From Actinobacteria bacterium IMCC26256 (lineage in GTDB: Bacteria > Actinomycetota > Acidimicrobiia > IMCC26256), in NCBI GenBank assembly GCA_001023575.1, contig CP011489.1, forward strand, positions 1,177,001 through 1,241,000: DNA of 64,000 bases, in the 5' to 3' direction. The notes under the pieces are model-generated. The model had not been told where the DNA came from and made no database searches. It saw only the letters and a program-made list of their open reading frames with translations. A program made the position numbers and the translations under genes. This document shows, in pieces, positions 43,253 to 52,025 of this stretch; positions within the stretch are counted from its first letter, which is position 1, and each line of letters opens with the position of its first letter.

Positions 43253-45694
43253 ATGGCGCTGAACCGTGAGCATGTAGACCTCATCAACGCGCCGTTAAGT
43301 GACCTTCTCAGCGAGGCATCGCGCCTGCGTGATGAAGGGCATGGGACTCGAATGACCTTCTCCCCGAAGGTATTTATTCCTCTCACCATGCTCTGCCGTG
43401 ATCGCTGTGGCTACTGCACCTTTGCGAAGCCGCCTGCACATCTTGAGAACCCTTATCTCGGCCTTCATGAGGTCATCAACATCGCTATCGAAGGGCGCCA
43501 ATCAGGTTGCTTCGAGGCATTATTTACTCTTGGGGAAGAGCCCGAGGAGAGATACCCAGTGGCTCGCGATTGGCTCGATGCAAATGGCTACACGAGCACT
43601 CTCGACTACTTAGTCGCTGCTGCGGGTGCTGTGCTCAACGAAACAGGGATGCTTCCCCACGCTAATCCTGGAGCGATTTCTGAGGCGGAACTTCTACGCC
43701 TAAGAGCAGTGAGCCCTTCACAAGGGATGATGATTGAGACACTTGCTGCGCGCCTCGGCGATGCTGGTGGTCCGCATTTTGGTGCCCCCGATAAAACTCC
43801 AGAGCGTCGCCTTGCGACTCTTGAGGCTGCAGGTCGCGCAAGGGTTCCATTTACTACGGGCATACTCGTGGGCATCGGAGAGACTCGAGAAGAACGCCTT
43901 GAGGCTCTAATTGCGATACGCGACTCGCATGCGCGCCATGGACATGTTCAAGAGGTGATTGTTCAGAACTTCTTACCCAAGCCCGGTACCTCGATGCATC
44001 GGAGCGATCCCTGCGATTACGACGAATACTTGCGCACGGTAGCCACAGGTCGAATTGTTCTTGGGTCGGCGATGCATTTACAGGCTCCCCCAAATCTCTC
44101 TAATCCTGAGCAACTCAGTGCTTTAATTGGAGCAGGTATCGACGATTGGGGCGGTGTCTCTCCAGTTACTCCAGACCACGTAAATCCAGAGCGCCCATGG
44201 CCCGCATTAGATGCTCTACGGGACGCCACTGAAGCTGCCGGTAAGAGCCTTGCTCCACGCCTCACTGTCTACCCTGAATATGCATTAGACGATGCTTGGA
44301 TACACCCTGATGTACGCACCGCAGTACGAAGAGCAAGCGACTCTGAGGGGCTTGCTCGTGATGATGAGTGGTCCGCAGGGAGTAACGAGACCCCCCCGGT
44401 GCTTCTTATCTCGACTGAAATACGCGCATCCGGAGCGGTTGCTGAAGTAATCGCCGGAGTTGAGGCCGGCGAGCAAGTTGGTTTTGATGAGATTGTGACG
44501 CTCCTTGAAGCTCGTGGTCAAAACGCTCAGGCCGTTTACCGGCTAGCGGACGCACTCCGCCGAGAAATCATCGGAGACGCTGTCACTTTCGTGCGTAACC
44601 GAAATATCAACTACACCAATATCTGTACTTTCAAGTGCCGCTTCTGCGCCTTCTCTAAGGGGCCGCTCTCGCTAAATCTCCGAGGCAAGCCATACATGCT
44701 CGGCGTTGAGGAGATACAGCGACGCGTAATTGAAGGTGTCGAGTGTGGGGCAACAGAGGTCTGTCTCCAAGGGGGGATCCACCCAGATTTTGATGGTGAC
44801 TACTACTTAGACCTAGCGCGTGCAGTCAAAGAAGTCGCACCTGATATCCATATTCATGGCTTTACAGCGCTAGAGGTTACAGAGGGTGCAAAACGCCTCG
44901 GAATGCCATTGAAGGATTACTTGATTCTGGCTAAGGAAGCCGGTTTGGCAACGTTACCTGGGACTGCAGCTGAGGTACTCGATGACGAAGTAAGGGCGAT
45001 TATCTGCTCCGACAAAGTTAATACTGAAGAATGGCTGGAGGCACATCGCACAGCCCATTCTGTTGGGCTTAGATCCAATGTAACGATTCTCTTCGGAACA
45101 GTTGAGAACCCGCGACACGTAGCGAATCACATGCTTAGGACGCGCGCACTGCAGGCTGAGACCGGTGGGTTCACAGAGTTCGTTCCTCTCCCGTTTGTGC
45201 ATATGGCTAGCCCGATCCATCTTCAAGGCAAATCAAGGCTCGGCCCGACATTCCGTGAGGTTTTACTAATGCATGCCGTTGGGCGTATCGCATACCGCGG
45301 TTCGATTGACAATATTCAGGTCTCTTGGGTGAAGTGCGGCACAGTAGGCGCTTCTCAGATTCTTCAAGCCGGTGCAAACGATCTAGGTGGCACGTTGATG
45401 GATGAGAGCATCTCTCGTGCTGCGGGCGCATCGCACGGCCAAGAAGTTGATGAATTCGAACTGCGCAGCATCGTCGAGGGAATTGGACGGCCGTTGGAGC
45501 AGAGAACCACCCTCTACGGACGGGTAACAACTATCGGCCGCCGACTGCGACCTGTAGATGACGATGGACTCTTGGCAACGCACTCCCATTTAGCACCCAA
45601 GGCGGATAATGGAACCACCTTGGCTACTGCCGAGAATGCGCAGGGCGTGCCCGTACAAATAAGCAGCCGTTTACTTACTGGAGAACGTAAATAA
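43253..45694 (+). CDS. fbiC: 7,8-didemethyl-8-hydroxy-5-deazariboflavin (FO) synthase, CofG/CofH fusion
   Basis: This 813-residue enzyme makes the FO chromophore of coenzyme F420 from tyrosine and a ribityl-uracil. It contains two radical-SAM domains. The CofG half holds CRDRCGYC (about residues 49-56), the CofH half holds CTFKCRFCAF (about residues 460-469). Both CxxxCxxC sites should bind 4Fe-4S clusters. The fusion is typical of actinobacteria. The kinase gene begins within its stop codon (TAATG). Its presence says that the organism uses F420. Confidence 0.96.
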   Translation: MALNREHVDLINAPLSDLLSEASRLRDEGHGTRMTFSPKVFIPLTMLCRDRCGYCTFAKPPAHLENPYLGLHEVINIAIEGRQSGCFEALFTLGEEPEERYPVARDWLDANGYTSTLDYLVAAAGAVLNETGMLPHANPGAISEAELLRLRAVSPSQGMMIETLAARLGDAGGPHFGAPDKTPERRLATLEAAGRARVPFTTGILVGIGETREERLEALIAIRDSHARHGHVQEVIVQNFLPKPGTSMHRSDPCDYDEYLRTVATGRIVLGSAMHLQAPPNLSNPEQLSALIGAGIDDWGGVSPVTPDHVNPERPWPALDALRDATEAAGKSLAPRLTVYPEYALDDAWIHPDVRTAVRRASDSEGLARDDEWSAGSNETPPVLLISTEIRASGAVAEVIAGVEAGEQVGFDEIVTLLEARGQNAQAVYRLADALRREIIGDAVTFVRNRNINYTNICTFKCRFCAFSKGPLSLNLRGKPYMLGVEEIQRRVIEGVECGATEVCLQGGIHPDFDGDYYLDLARAVKEVAPDIHIHGFTALEVTEGAKRLGMPLKDYLILAKEAGLATLPGTAAEVLDDEVRAIICSDKVNTEEWLEAHRTAHSVGLRSNVTILFGTVENPRHVANHMLRTRALQAETGGFTEFVPLPFVHMASPIHLQGKSRLGPTFREVLLMHAVGRIAYRGSIDNIQVSWVKCGTVGASQILQAGANDLGGTLMDESISRAAGASHGQEVDEFELRSIVEGIGRPLEQRTTLYGRVTTIGRRLRPVDDDGLLATHSHLAPKADNGTTLATAENAQGVPVQISSRLLTGERK

Positions 45695-46716
45695 TGCCAC
45701 CAGAAACGACACCTATGACAATGCGAGATGCCACAATTGAATTCGATGTCCTCGCTATTGGAAACGCTTTGGTGGATGTCCTCGCTCAAGAGCCAGATTC
45801 TTTTCTAGATGATCACTCTTTGATCAAAGGTTCAATGACACTGATTGATGCACTCCACGCGGAGGCTCTCTACGACGCCATGGGGCCGGGAGTAGAGGTC
45901 TCTGGAGGATCAGCTGCGAATACCACCGTCGGCATATCCTCATTCGGGGGGAGAAGCGCATTCATAGGCCGAGTCAAAGACGATCAGTTGGGCACAGTAT
46001 TTGCACACGATATTCGCGCTGCTGGCGTTCATTACTCAACACCCGCTACAAAGACTGGTCCCCCTTCAGGTCGCTGCCTCATTTTGGTTACTCCAGATGC
46101 TCAGCGAACAATGGGAACCTTCCTAGGTTCATCAAGTTTTTTAACGCCTGACGATGTAGATGCTGCGCTGGTGCAACGCTCTGCAGTTACATATCTTGAG
46201 GGGTATCTCTGGGATGAGCCGGATGCAAAAGCTGCGTTTATCTATGCAGCGAATCTGGCCCACGAAGCAGGGCGTCGAGTCGCTCTTTCTCTCTCCGATG
46301 CCTTTGTTGTAGACCGGCACCGTAGCGAGTTTCTTGATCTTGTTGATGGCCATATTGATCTTCTCTTTGCAAATGAAGTTGAGATTTGTTCTCTTTACGA
46401 GACAGATGATTTTGACGTCGCCCTGCAGCGAGTGAGTGGCCACTGCGAAGTTGCAGCCCTTACTCGAGGAGAGAAGGGTGCAGTCATTGTGAGTAGCGAT
46501 ACCGTGCACATTATTGATGCTGCCAAAGCGACGCGTGTAGAAGACACAACAGGTGCTGGCGACCTATTCGCAGCGGGATTCCTCTACGGATTCACACATG
46601 GATACGAGCTATCGGTCTGTGGTCGCCTTGGTGCACTCGCTGCCTTCGAGGTAATCGGGCACATGGGTGCTCGCCCAATGGTGAGCCTCGCCGAATTGGC
46701 AGCGCCGCTCCTCTAA
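45694..46716 (+). CDS. PfkB-family carbohydrate/adenosine kinase
   Basis: This 340-residue kinase is of the ribokinase fold. FDVLAIGNALVDVLA opens it, GGSAANTTVGISSFGG forms the sugar pocket, and DTTGAGDLFAAGFLYG is the anion-hole and catalytic-Asp motif. The overall pattern (YLEGYLWD, SLSDAFVVDRHR) is like the group annotated as adenosine kinases. Substrate is not proved. It shares one base with fbiC. A hairpin lies 22 bases past the stop. Confidence 0.88.
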   Translation: MPPETTPMTMRDATIEFDVLAIGNALVDVLAQEPDSFLDDHSLIKGSMTLIDALHAEALYDAMGPGVEVSGGSAANTTVGISSFGGRSAFIGRVKDDQLGTVFAHDIRAAGVHYSTPATKTGPPSGRCLILVTPDAQRTMGTFLGSSSFLTPDDVDAALVQRSAVTYLEGYLWDEPDAKAAFIYAANLAHEAGRRVALSLSDAFVVDRHRSEFLDLVDGHIDLLFANEVEICSLYETDDFDVALQRVSGHCEVAALTRGEKGAVIVSSDTVHIIDAAKATRVEDTTGAGDLFAAGFLYGFTHGYELSVCGRLGALAAFEVIGHMGARPMVSLAELAAPLL

Positions 46717-46738
46717 ATAAGCAACTCCTCTGCGATAT

Positions 46739-46759
46739 AGATGGGCGAGATGCTCATCT
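46739..46759. terminator. possible terminator hairpin between convergent genes
   Basis: AGATGGGC (46739-46746), loop GAGAT, GCTCATCT (46752-46759) form an 8-bp stem with one G-U on the plus strand. It lies between the convergent kinase gene and the 64-residue minus-strand gene. The following bases (ACTCAATATTCTC) are not a clear U-tract, so termination is only a suggestion. Confidence 0.35.
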
Positions 46760-46952
46760 ACTCAATATTCTCAGCCATATCGCCGAGAGCGCGTATTGCT
46801 TTCTCTATCGCCCTTCGTGCCTGGAGGACGCGTTTCTCGTCTCTCGCCGCATCGGCATCTCCAGTAGCAGCGTCTCTCAATTTGTCGTATGCGAGATCAC
46901 GCAGATCTTCCTCGATCACTCTTAGCTTCTCCACAATCAACTCGGTATCCAT
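46758..46952 (-). CDS. small helical protein, unknown
   Basis: This is a 64-residue, highly charged protein predicted to be all helical, with heptad-like spacing in LIVEKLRVIEEDLRDLAYDK. A clear AGGAGAG ribosome-binding site lies four bases before the ATG, which supports it. It is divergent from the M20 peptidase gene. I do not know a family. Confidence 0.65.
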   Translation of the reverse strand: MDTELIVEKLRVIEEDLRDLAYDKLRDAATGDADAARDEKRVLQARRAIEKAIRALGDMAENIE

Positions 46953-47029
46953 TTCACTCTCCTAAGTAAATGACTGATAACGGGCTAATAGTGATCGTAA
47001 TGATTGATGGCGCACTACGCTCGCACCAT

Positions 47030-48427
47030 ATGTCAGAACTGCAACTCTCGGAATACATCTCATCGAACCGTGAGAAAATTATTGATCGTCTCAGCGATTG
47101 GATAGCGATACCTTCGATCTCCTGTGAACCTGGCCGCTCAGGCGATGTTCGGCGCTCCGCAGAGTGGTGCGCCGGGCAGATGAGCGAGGCTGGACTGGAG
47201 AATGTTCACCTCATAGAGACGCCGCTGCATCCCAGCGTTTATGGCGATTGGTTGCATGCTGGCCCCGAGGCGCCAACCGTCGTTGTTTATGGTCACCACG
47301 ATGTCCAGCCAGTAGACCCGGAGTCTGATTGGGACTCCCCTCCCTTTGAAGCAACAGATAGGGAAGGTCAGCTCTTTGCTCGAGGATCGGTAGACGATAA
47401 GGGGCAGGTGCTGTACCACCTAGAGGCTGTACGTGCGCTTTTATCTCGTGACGGTGTACTCCCAGTCAACATCAAATTTGTGATTGAGGGTGAGGAGGAA
47501 TTTGGAAGCCCCAACTTCGAGGACCTTCTTATCACCAATAAGGAGCTCCTCTATTGCGACGCCGTAATCGTCTCTGATACTGGAATGCTCTCGATCAGCG
47601 AGCCCTCTATGTGTATCGGTATGCGCGGTCTTGCAGGCTTCGACGTTCATATTCGATCCTCGAGTACGGATTTACATTCTGGGGTATTCGGTGGAGCGGT
47701 CTTGAATTCTTCCCACCTAGCAGCCGAGATCGTTGCGTCCCTTCATGACTCAAATGGAAGGGTGGCGATCCCTGGGTTCTATGACTCCGTCCTCGAACTC
47801 TCTCCTGAAGAGCGGCTCGCTATGGAGGCGCTTCCATTCCACGAGGCAGATTTCCGTAGAGCGGCAGGCGGGGCACCCTTGATAGGAGAGACAGGGCGAA
47901 GCACCCTTGAACGAACTGGGAGTCGCCCCACTGCCGATGTCGTCGGGATTACATCCGGCTACAGCGGAGTCGGAGTAAAAACCATTGTGCCCTCAACTGC
48001 AAACATCAAAATAACTTTTCGCCTTGTACCCAACCAAGATCCTGATCAAATTGCTGAGTTGTTCCACGCGTGGCTTCGCCCACTAATGCCAGAGGGGGTC
48101 GAGGTTGAGGTATGGGAGGAGGGGCGAGTCTCACCAGCGCTTACCCCTATTCACCATCCAGCGGTGCAGGCTGCCTCTCGTTCGATCGAGAAGGTCTGGG
48201 GTAAGGCTCCATATTTCGTTCGAGAGGGTGGGAGTGGCCCGGAGGAGGCACTTGGGCGAGTCCTCGAAGCACCAGTTGTGTTTCTAGGAGTTGGGCTTCC
48301 AGATGACAACATCCATGCACCGAATGAACGAATAGTTCTAGAGCAGTTTTGGAGAGGCCTACTTGCCGTAGGCGAACTTTGGTTTGATATGGCGCAGACG
48401 CCTGGAATTAGAAAGGTTACGCAATGA
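47030..48427 (+). CDS. M20-family metallopeptidase (dipeptidase-like)
   Basis: This is a 465-residue zinc peptidase. I prefer ATG 47030; the frame is open back to 46970, but that start lies only 17 bases from the divergent gene. VYGHHDVQPVDP holds the first metal ligands, GSVDDKGQ the bridging Asp, and EGEEEFGSPNFE the catalytic Glu and metal-binding Glu. A dimerisation domain is inserted at about residues 215-350. Similar proteins are annotated as dipeptidases or acyl-lysine deacetylases. It overlaps the next gene by 4 bases. Confidence 0.9.
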   Translation: MSELQLSEYISSNREKIIDRLSDWIAIPSISCEPGRSGDVRRSAEWCAGQMSEAGLENVHLIETPLHPSVYGDWLHAGPEAPTVVVYGHHDVQPVDPESDWDSPPFEATDREGQLFARGSVDDKGQVLYHLEAVRALLSRDGVLPVNIKFVIEGEEEFGSPNFEDLLITNKELLYCDAVIVSDTGMLSISEPSMCIGMRGLAGFDVHIRSSSTDLHSGVFGGAVLNSSHLAAEIVASLHDSNGRVAIPGFYDSVLELSPEERLAMEALPFHEADFRRAAGGAPLIGETGRSTLERTGSRPTADVVGITSGYSGVGVKTIVPSTANIKITFRLVPNQDPDQIAELFHAWLRPLMPEGVEVEVWEEGRVSPALTPIHHPAVQAASRSIEKVWGKAPYFVREGGSGPEEALGRVLEAPVVFLGVGLPDDNIHAPNERIVLEQFWRGLLAVGELWFDMAQTPGIRKVTQ

Positions 48428-49200
48428 CTGGTCCAACACGAGAGTGGGTTGTGTTTAACGACCCAAAGCGCAAGAAGCATGTCTGGCATTTTGACGTCAC
48501 CTACCTTGTCTCTTCTCATCAATGTATTTTCGGATCAGGTTGTCAAGGTGTGCTGAACGAAAAATCTCCAGAGATGTCTCAGGGATGCTGCTCTTATGGA
48601 GCGCACTTCTCTGACAAGAAAGACCGGCGCAAAATTGAGAAGATTGCTCTACAACTAGACCCTGAAATCTGGCAGCACTCGAGTGTTGGCCTTAAGAAGG
48701 GCATATCAAAGAAGAATGGTAAGGATGATTGGCAGACGCGTCTCGTGGACGGTGCCTGCGTCTTTCTAAACCGGCCCGAGTTCGAACTCGGCGCCGGATG
48801 CGCTCTCCACGTTCATGCAATGCGTAACGATGTTCACCATTCAACTGTTAAGCCAGAGGTTTGCTGGCAAGTACCCCTGCGCGCTATCGAAGAGTTTGAT
48901 GAGGATGCAGATGATGGGGTTGTTCACCATCGCATCACCGAGTTCGCTCGTCATGGATGGGGTGAAGGCGGAGAGGAGTTTGCGTGGTGGTGTACCGAAG
49001 AGGCAGCGGCATTCTCTGGCGCAGAGCCTGTCTACAAATCAATGGCACCCGAACTTCGGCTTATGGTCGGTGAAGTTCTCTATGAGCAGATGGCCGCTTA
49101 CTTAGATGCTCGAGTTGAGTCGACACCTGCTCCGCTACGCCATCCTTCTGAGACAAAAATTGTTCTCGGGGCTACAAGAACCACCACAGCCCCAAACTAA
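48424..49200 (+). CDS. Cys-rich protein, YkgJ/DUF3109-like
   Basis: This 258-residue protein carries two Cys clusters. The first covers CIFGSGCQG and GCCSYGAHF, the second covers DGACVFLNRPEFELGAGC and then KPEVCWQVPL. The order and spacing (Cys, Cys, Cys-Cys, Cys-x-F-L, Cys, K-P-x-x-C) follow the YkgJ and DUF3109 families, which are thought to bind iron or zinc. Its C-terminal half is not known to me. The 4-base overlap with the peptidase suggests joint translation. Confidence 0.72.
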   Translation: MTGPTREWVVFNDPKRKKHVWHFDVTYLVSSHQCIFGSGCQGVLNEKSPEMSQGCCSYGAHFSDKKDRRKIEKIALQLDPEIWQHSSVGLKKGISKKNGKDDWQTRLVDGACVFLNRPEFELGAGCALHVHAMRNDVHHSTVKPEVCWQVPLRAIEEFDEDADDGVVHHRITEFARHGWGEGGEEFAWWCTEEAAAFSGAEPVYKSMAPELRLMVGEVLYEQMAAYLDARVESTPAPLRHPSETKIVLGATRTTTAPN

Positions 49201-49209
49201 CAAAGCGTC

Positions 49210-49554
49210 TTACAGGTAGAGACCGGTCTGTCCGCCTTCACGCCCAGAGGCAACAGCATGAACATCGCGCTCACGGAGAATTAGATACTCGTCTCCGCGT
49301 ATCTCAACCTCGAAACCTGCATCTGGAGCGAACAGAACTGAGTCTGATTCCTCAACGTTTCTGACCGTAGGACCAACTTGGCTGACTTCTCCCCAGACCA
49401 GGCGGCGGTCCACATTTGCAGTGGCTGGAATCAGGATTCCTGAGCGAGACTTGCGCTCCCCTGCCTCCCTAGACGGAATAACAAGAATGCGGTCGGCCAT
49501 CATTCTGATCGCAAGTTTTGGGTCTGTCTCTGCGCTCCGCGCTGCTTTGGGCAT
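49210..49554 (-). CDS. GroES-like co-chaperonin protein
   Basis: This is a 114-residue protein from ATG 49554. The Cpn10 fold is visible from RMMADRILVIPSREAGERKSRSGILIPATA, including the mobile-loop region, to VLFAPDAGFEVEIRGDEYLILRERDVHAV. An N-terminal extension of about 17 residues is unusual. No groEL lies next to it; normally groES precedes groEL. It may be a diverged second copy. It is divergent from ctaB and converges on the Cys-rich gene. Confidence 0.78.
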   Translation of the reverse strand: MPKAARSAETDPKLAIRMMADRILVIPSREAGERKSRSGILIPATANVDRRLVWGEVSQVGPTVRNVEESDSVLFAPDAGFEVEIRGDEYLILRERDVHAVASGREGGQTGLYL

Positions 49555-49652
49555 GGCGGGAACTGTACCTTTGCTAGCGATATCGACCTGCCTCGTGTCG
49601 ATTTTGGGTCGCTTAGCAAGTTTTGGGGAAGCCCCGACTAGTTTTAATCTCG

Positions 49653-50627
49653 ATGTCAGCACTCTACGAACCAAACCCAGCAGTGCCAGAGAGCCCTCAG
49701 GCATTAGACGAAGTCTCCCGAGAGCCCATGGGCAAAGTCAAACAAACTGGGGCGCTTAACAAACTTCGCATCTACTTCATGCTCACCAAGCCGCGCGTGA
49801 TTGAACTTCTCCTGGTTACAACTCTCCCCTCCATGATTCTCGCTGAGGGCGGTCTCCCCTCGCTCGGGCTAATGCTCTCGGTCTTGCTAGGCGGCGCATT
49901 AGCCGCCGGTGGAGCAAATACCGTGAACTGTTACATCGAGCGCGATCGAGATCAGATAATGAAGCGCACACATGGACGCCCCCTCCCTATGGGCGAGGTC
50001 TCTCCAAATGCTGCCCTTATCTTTGGCCTTACATTGGAGGTGATTGCATTTATCTGGCTCTCTCTGACCGCCAACGTGCTCTCTGCTTCTTTGGCCTTAA
50101 GCGCGATGCTTTTCTATATCTTTGTATACACAATTTGGCTCAAGCCGCGCAGCCCACAGAACATTGTCATTGGTGGAGCAGCCGGTGCGGTCCCAGCACT
50201 AGTTGGCTGGGCGGCGGTAACTGGTTCATTAGCAATTGCACCTTGGTTGCTATTTTTGATCATTTTTCTCTGGACACCCCCCCACTTTTGGGCGCTAGCG
50301 GTTCGCTATCGTGACGACTATGCCAAGGCGGGGATACCCATGCTCCCTGTTGTTAAAGGCCTCAAAGTCGCAGGGCAGCAGATTTTTATTTACTCGGTCC
50401 TTGTGGCTCTCGCATCCATCTCGCTGCAACTCACCGGGACAGTCGGCTGGATCTATACGGCCTCAGCTTTCATTCTTGGATCCCTCTTTGTTGGTCTTGC
50501 ATTCCGCCTAATGCGAGGGATGACACCTGAGAGCGCAATTAAGTTCTTCATGTTCTCGAATACCTACTTAGCGATTCTCTTCGCGATGGTCGCGGTTGAT
50601 GTTCTCGTCCGCAATGCGCTGGGCTAG
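49653..50627 (+). CDS. ctaB: protoheme IX farnesyltransferase (heme O synthase)
   Basis: This 324-residue UbiA-family membrane enzyme adds a farnesyl group to heme b to make heme O for cytochrome oxidase. NCYIERDRDQIMKRTHGRPLP is the first Asp-rich prenyl-diphosphate site, and YRDDYAKAGIPMLPVVKG the second. Eight or nine membrane helices are expected. I choose ATG 49653; TTG 49623 lies upstream in frame. The stop lies within the coding region of the thioredoxin-fold gene that follows. Confidence 0.93.
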   Translation: MSALYEPNPAVPESPQALDEVSREPMGKVKQTGALNKLRIYFMLTKPRVIELLLVTTLPSMILAEGGLPSLGLMLSVLLGGALAAGGANTVNCYIERDRDQIMKRTHGRPLPMGEVSPNAALIFGLTLEVIAFIWLSLTANVLSASLALSAMLFYIFVYTIWLKPRSPQNIVIGGAAGAVPALVGWAAVTGSLAIAPWLLFLIIFLWTPPHFWALAVRYRDDYAKAGIPMLPVVKGLKVAGQQIFIYSVLVALASISLQLTGTVGWIYTASAFILGSLFVGLAFRLMRGMTPESAIKFFMFSNTYLAILFAMVAVDVLVRNALG

Positions 50628-51264
50628 GAAGCGTTGCTCCGGCAATAATGCTGGGAGGATTTCACCGAGGGTGCTCCTATTCGCAACTCTCGGAGCTTTG
50701 GTTCTATGGGGAGTAACTTCTGCAGTCACTGCTGGATCTCCCGACCCAAACGGCTTAATAGCCACCCCTACCACAGCCTCGAGGCTCCCTCCGTCTAGTA
50801 CCTCAGTGGATCTCCGACCAAGTGTCCCAGGGGTTGCAGTTGTCGGTTCGAAGGCTCCTGCGTTCTCCGTTCCTAACCTGAGGTCCGGCGATCGTGTCGG
50901 GGTAGGTATCTCTAACGCTGCACCTACCCTCTTGAACTTTTGGGCCTCCTGGTGCATCCCATGTCGCGAAGAGTTCCCCGAATTGAAGAACATCCGCAAG
51001 CAATATTCTCTTGAGGAACTCTCAATGGTCGGCATTACTTTCAAAGACACTCGCAGAGACGCTCTCCAGTTTGCAGATTCAGAGGGCGCTAATTGGCAAT
51101 TAGGTTTTGATGCAAAGGGAACTGTTGCAAAAGATTATGGAGTGCGCGCTGCGCCACAAACGTTTCTGATTGACAAATCAGGTGTGATTATCCGGCGGTG
51201 GTATGGAAGACCAAATACCAGTGAACTAAACCTTGCAGTCGAGGGTTTAGTACGAGGAATCTAG
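50614..51264 (+). CDS. TlpA/ResA-like thioredoxin-fold protein
   Basis: This 216-residue protein is probably membrane-anchored by ILLFATLG-type helix at residues 20-42 and acts outside the cytoplasm. The active site is WASWCIPCREEFPEL (Cys-Ile-Pro-Cys). GATxxQFADSEG and APQTFLIDKSGVIIRR, the latter with the cis-Pro, complete the fold. These proteins reduce cysteines, often on cytochromes c. The gene overlaps ctaB by 14 bases, so a role in respiratory-complex assembly is likely. Confidence 0.88.
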   Translation: MRWARKRCSGNNAGRISPRVLLFATLGALVLWGVTSAVTAGSPDPNGLIATPTTASRLPPSSTSVDLRPSVPGVAVVGSKAPAFSVPNLRSGDRVGVGISNAAPTLLNFWASWCIPCREEFPELKNIRKQYSLEELSMVGITFKDTRRDALQFADSEGANWQLGFDAKGTVAKDYGVRAAPQTFLIDKSGVIIRRWYGRPNTSELNLAVEGLVRGI

Positions 51265-51296
51265 GTCCGATTTCTAGCGCTTCTTATAGTGCTTAG

Positions 51297-52025
51297 TTAT
51301 TCTTCCCAGCGGAAAAGTTTGGCAGCCAGGACTGGCAGCAGGATTGCCCACACAACCAGAACCACAACGCTCTTCACGGGGACGTCCATTGGTGAGTGCA
51401 GTGCGCCGCGCACACTCTCAGCCAAGGCCGCAGCTGGAAGCAGTTCGGCGAAGCTTCTAACAGCGCTAGGAAGCCTCCTTAAGGGGTACGCCATCCCTCC
51501 TAGGAATAAGAGGGCCAAGTAGAGGCCGTTTGCTAGAGCAAGATTGGCCTCTGCTCGGAGAGTTCCTGCAAGCAAGAGCCCGAGACCGGCAAAAGCAATG
51601 GTTCCTATCAGGAGAAACAAGAACGCAAGCGGTATCCCGCCACCGGCTCGCCACCCCAAAAGTAGTGCGACACCAATTAGTACAGATAATTGAATGGTCT
51701 CAATCGCCAATACGTAGAGGGTTTTGGCTGCAAGTAGCCCAGAGCGGGTCAACGGTGTGGAGCCGAGTCGCTTAAGCACTCCGTATCGACGATCGAAGCC
51801 CGTCGCAATACCAAGGCTGACCATTGCACTCGACATCACTGCGAGCGCTAGTACACCAGGGACCAGAAATGTCAGGGGGTCTCCAACAACTGAAACAGTC
51901 TGCACCTTGCCAAAAAACAGAAGCACCCCGACTGGTATTCCAATTGTCACTACCAGGCTCTCTCCTCTACGCAGCCCTAGCGTGGTCTCAGCGCGTGCTT
52001 GTGCGATAACTCCACGCGCTTTCAC
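51297..52025 (-). CDS. ABC-2 type transporter permease
   Basis: This is a 242-residue protein with six membrane helices. LVPGVLALAVMSSAMVSLGIATGFDRRYGVLKRLGSTPL contains the typical ABC-2 membrane segments and the coupling region. LFLGGMAYPLRRLP is also usual. Together with the ATPase upstream (4-base overlap) it should form a dimeric exporter of the daunorubicin-resistance type. The cargo is unknown. Confidence 0.9.
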   Translation of the reverse strand: MKARGVIAQARAETTLGLRRGESLVVTIGIPVGVLLFFGKVQTVSVVGDPLTFLVPGVLALAVMSSAMVSLGIATGFDRRYGVLKRLGSTPLTRSGLLAAKTLYVLAIETIQLSVLIGVALLLGWRAGGGIPLAFLFLLIGTIAFAGLGLLLAGTLRAEANLALANGLYLALLFLGGMAYPLRRLPSAVRSFAELLPAAALAESVRGALHSPMDVPVKSVVVLVVWAILLPVLAAKLFRWEE

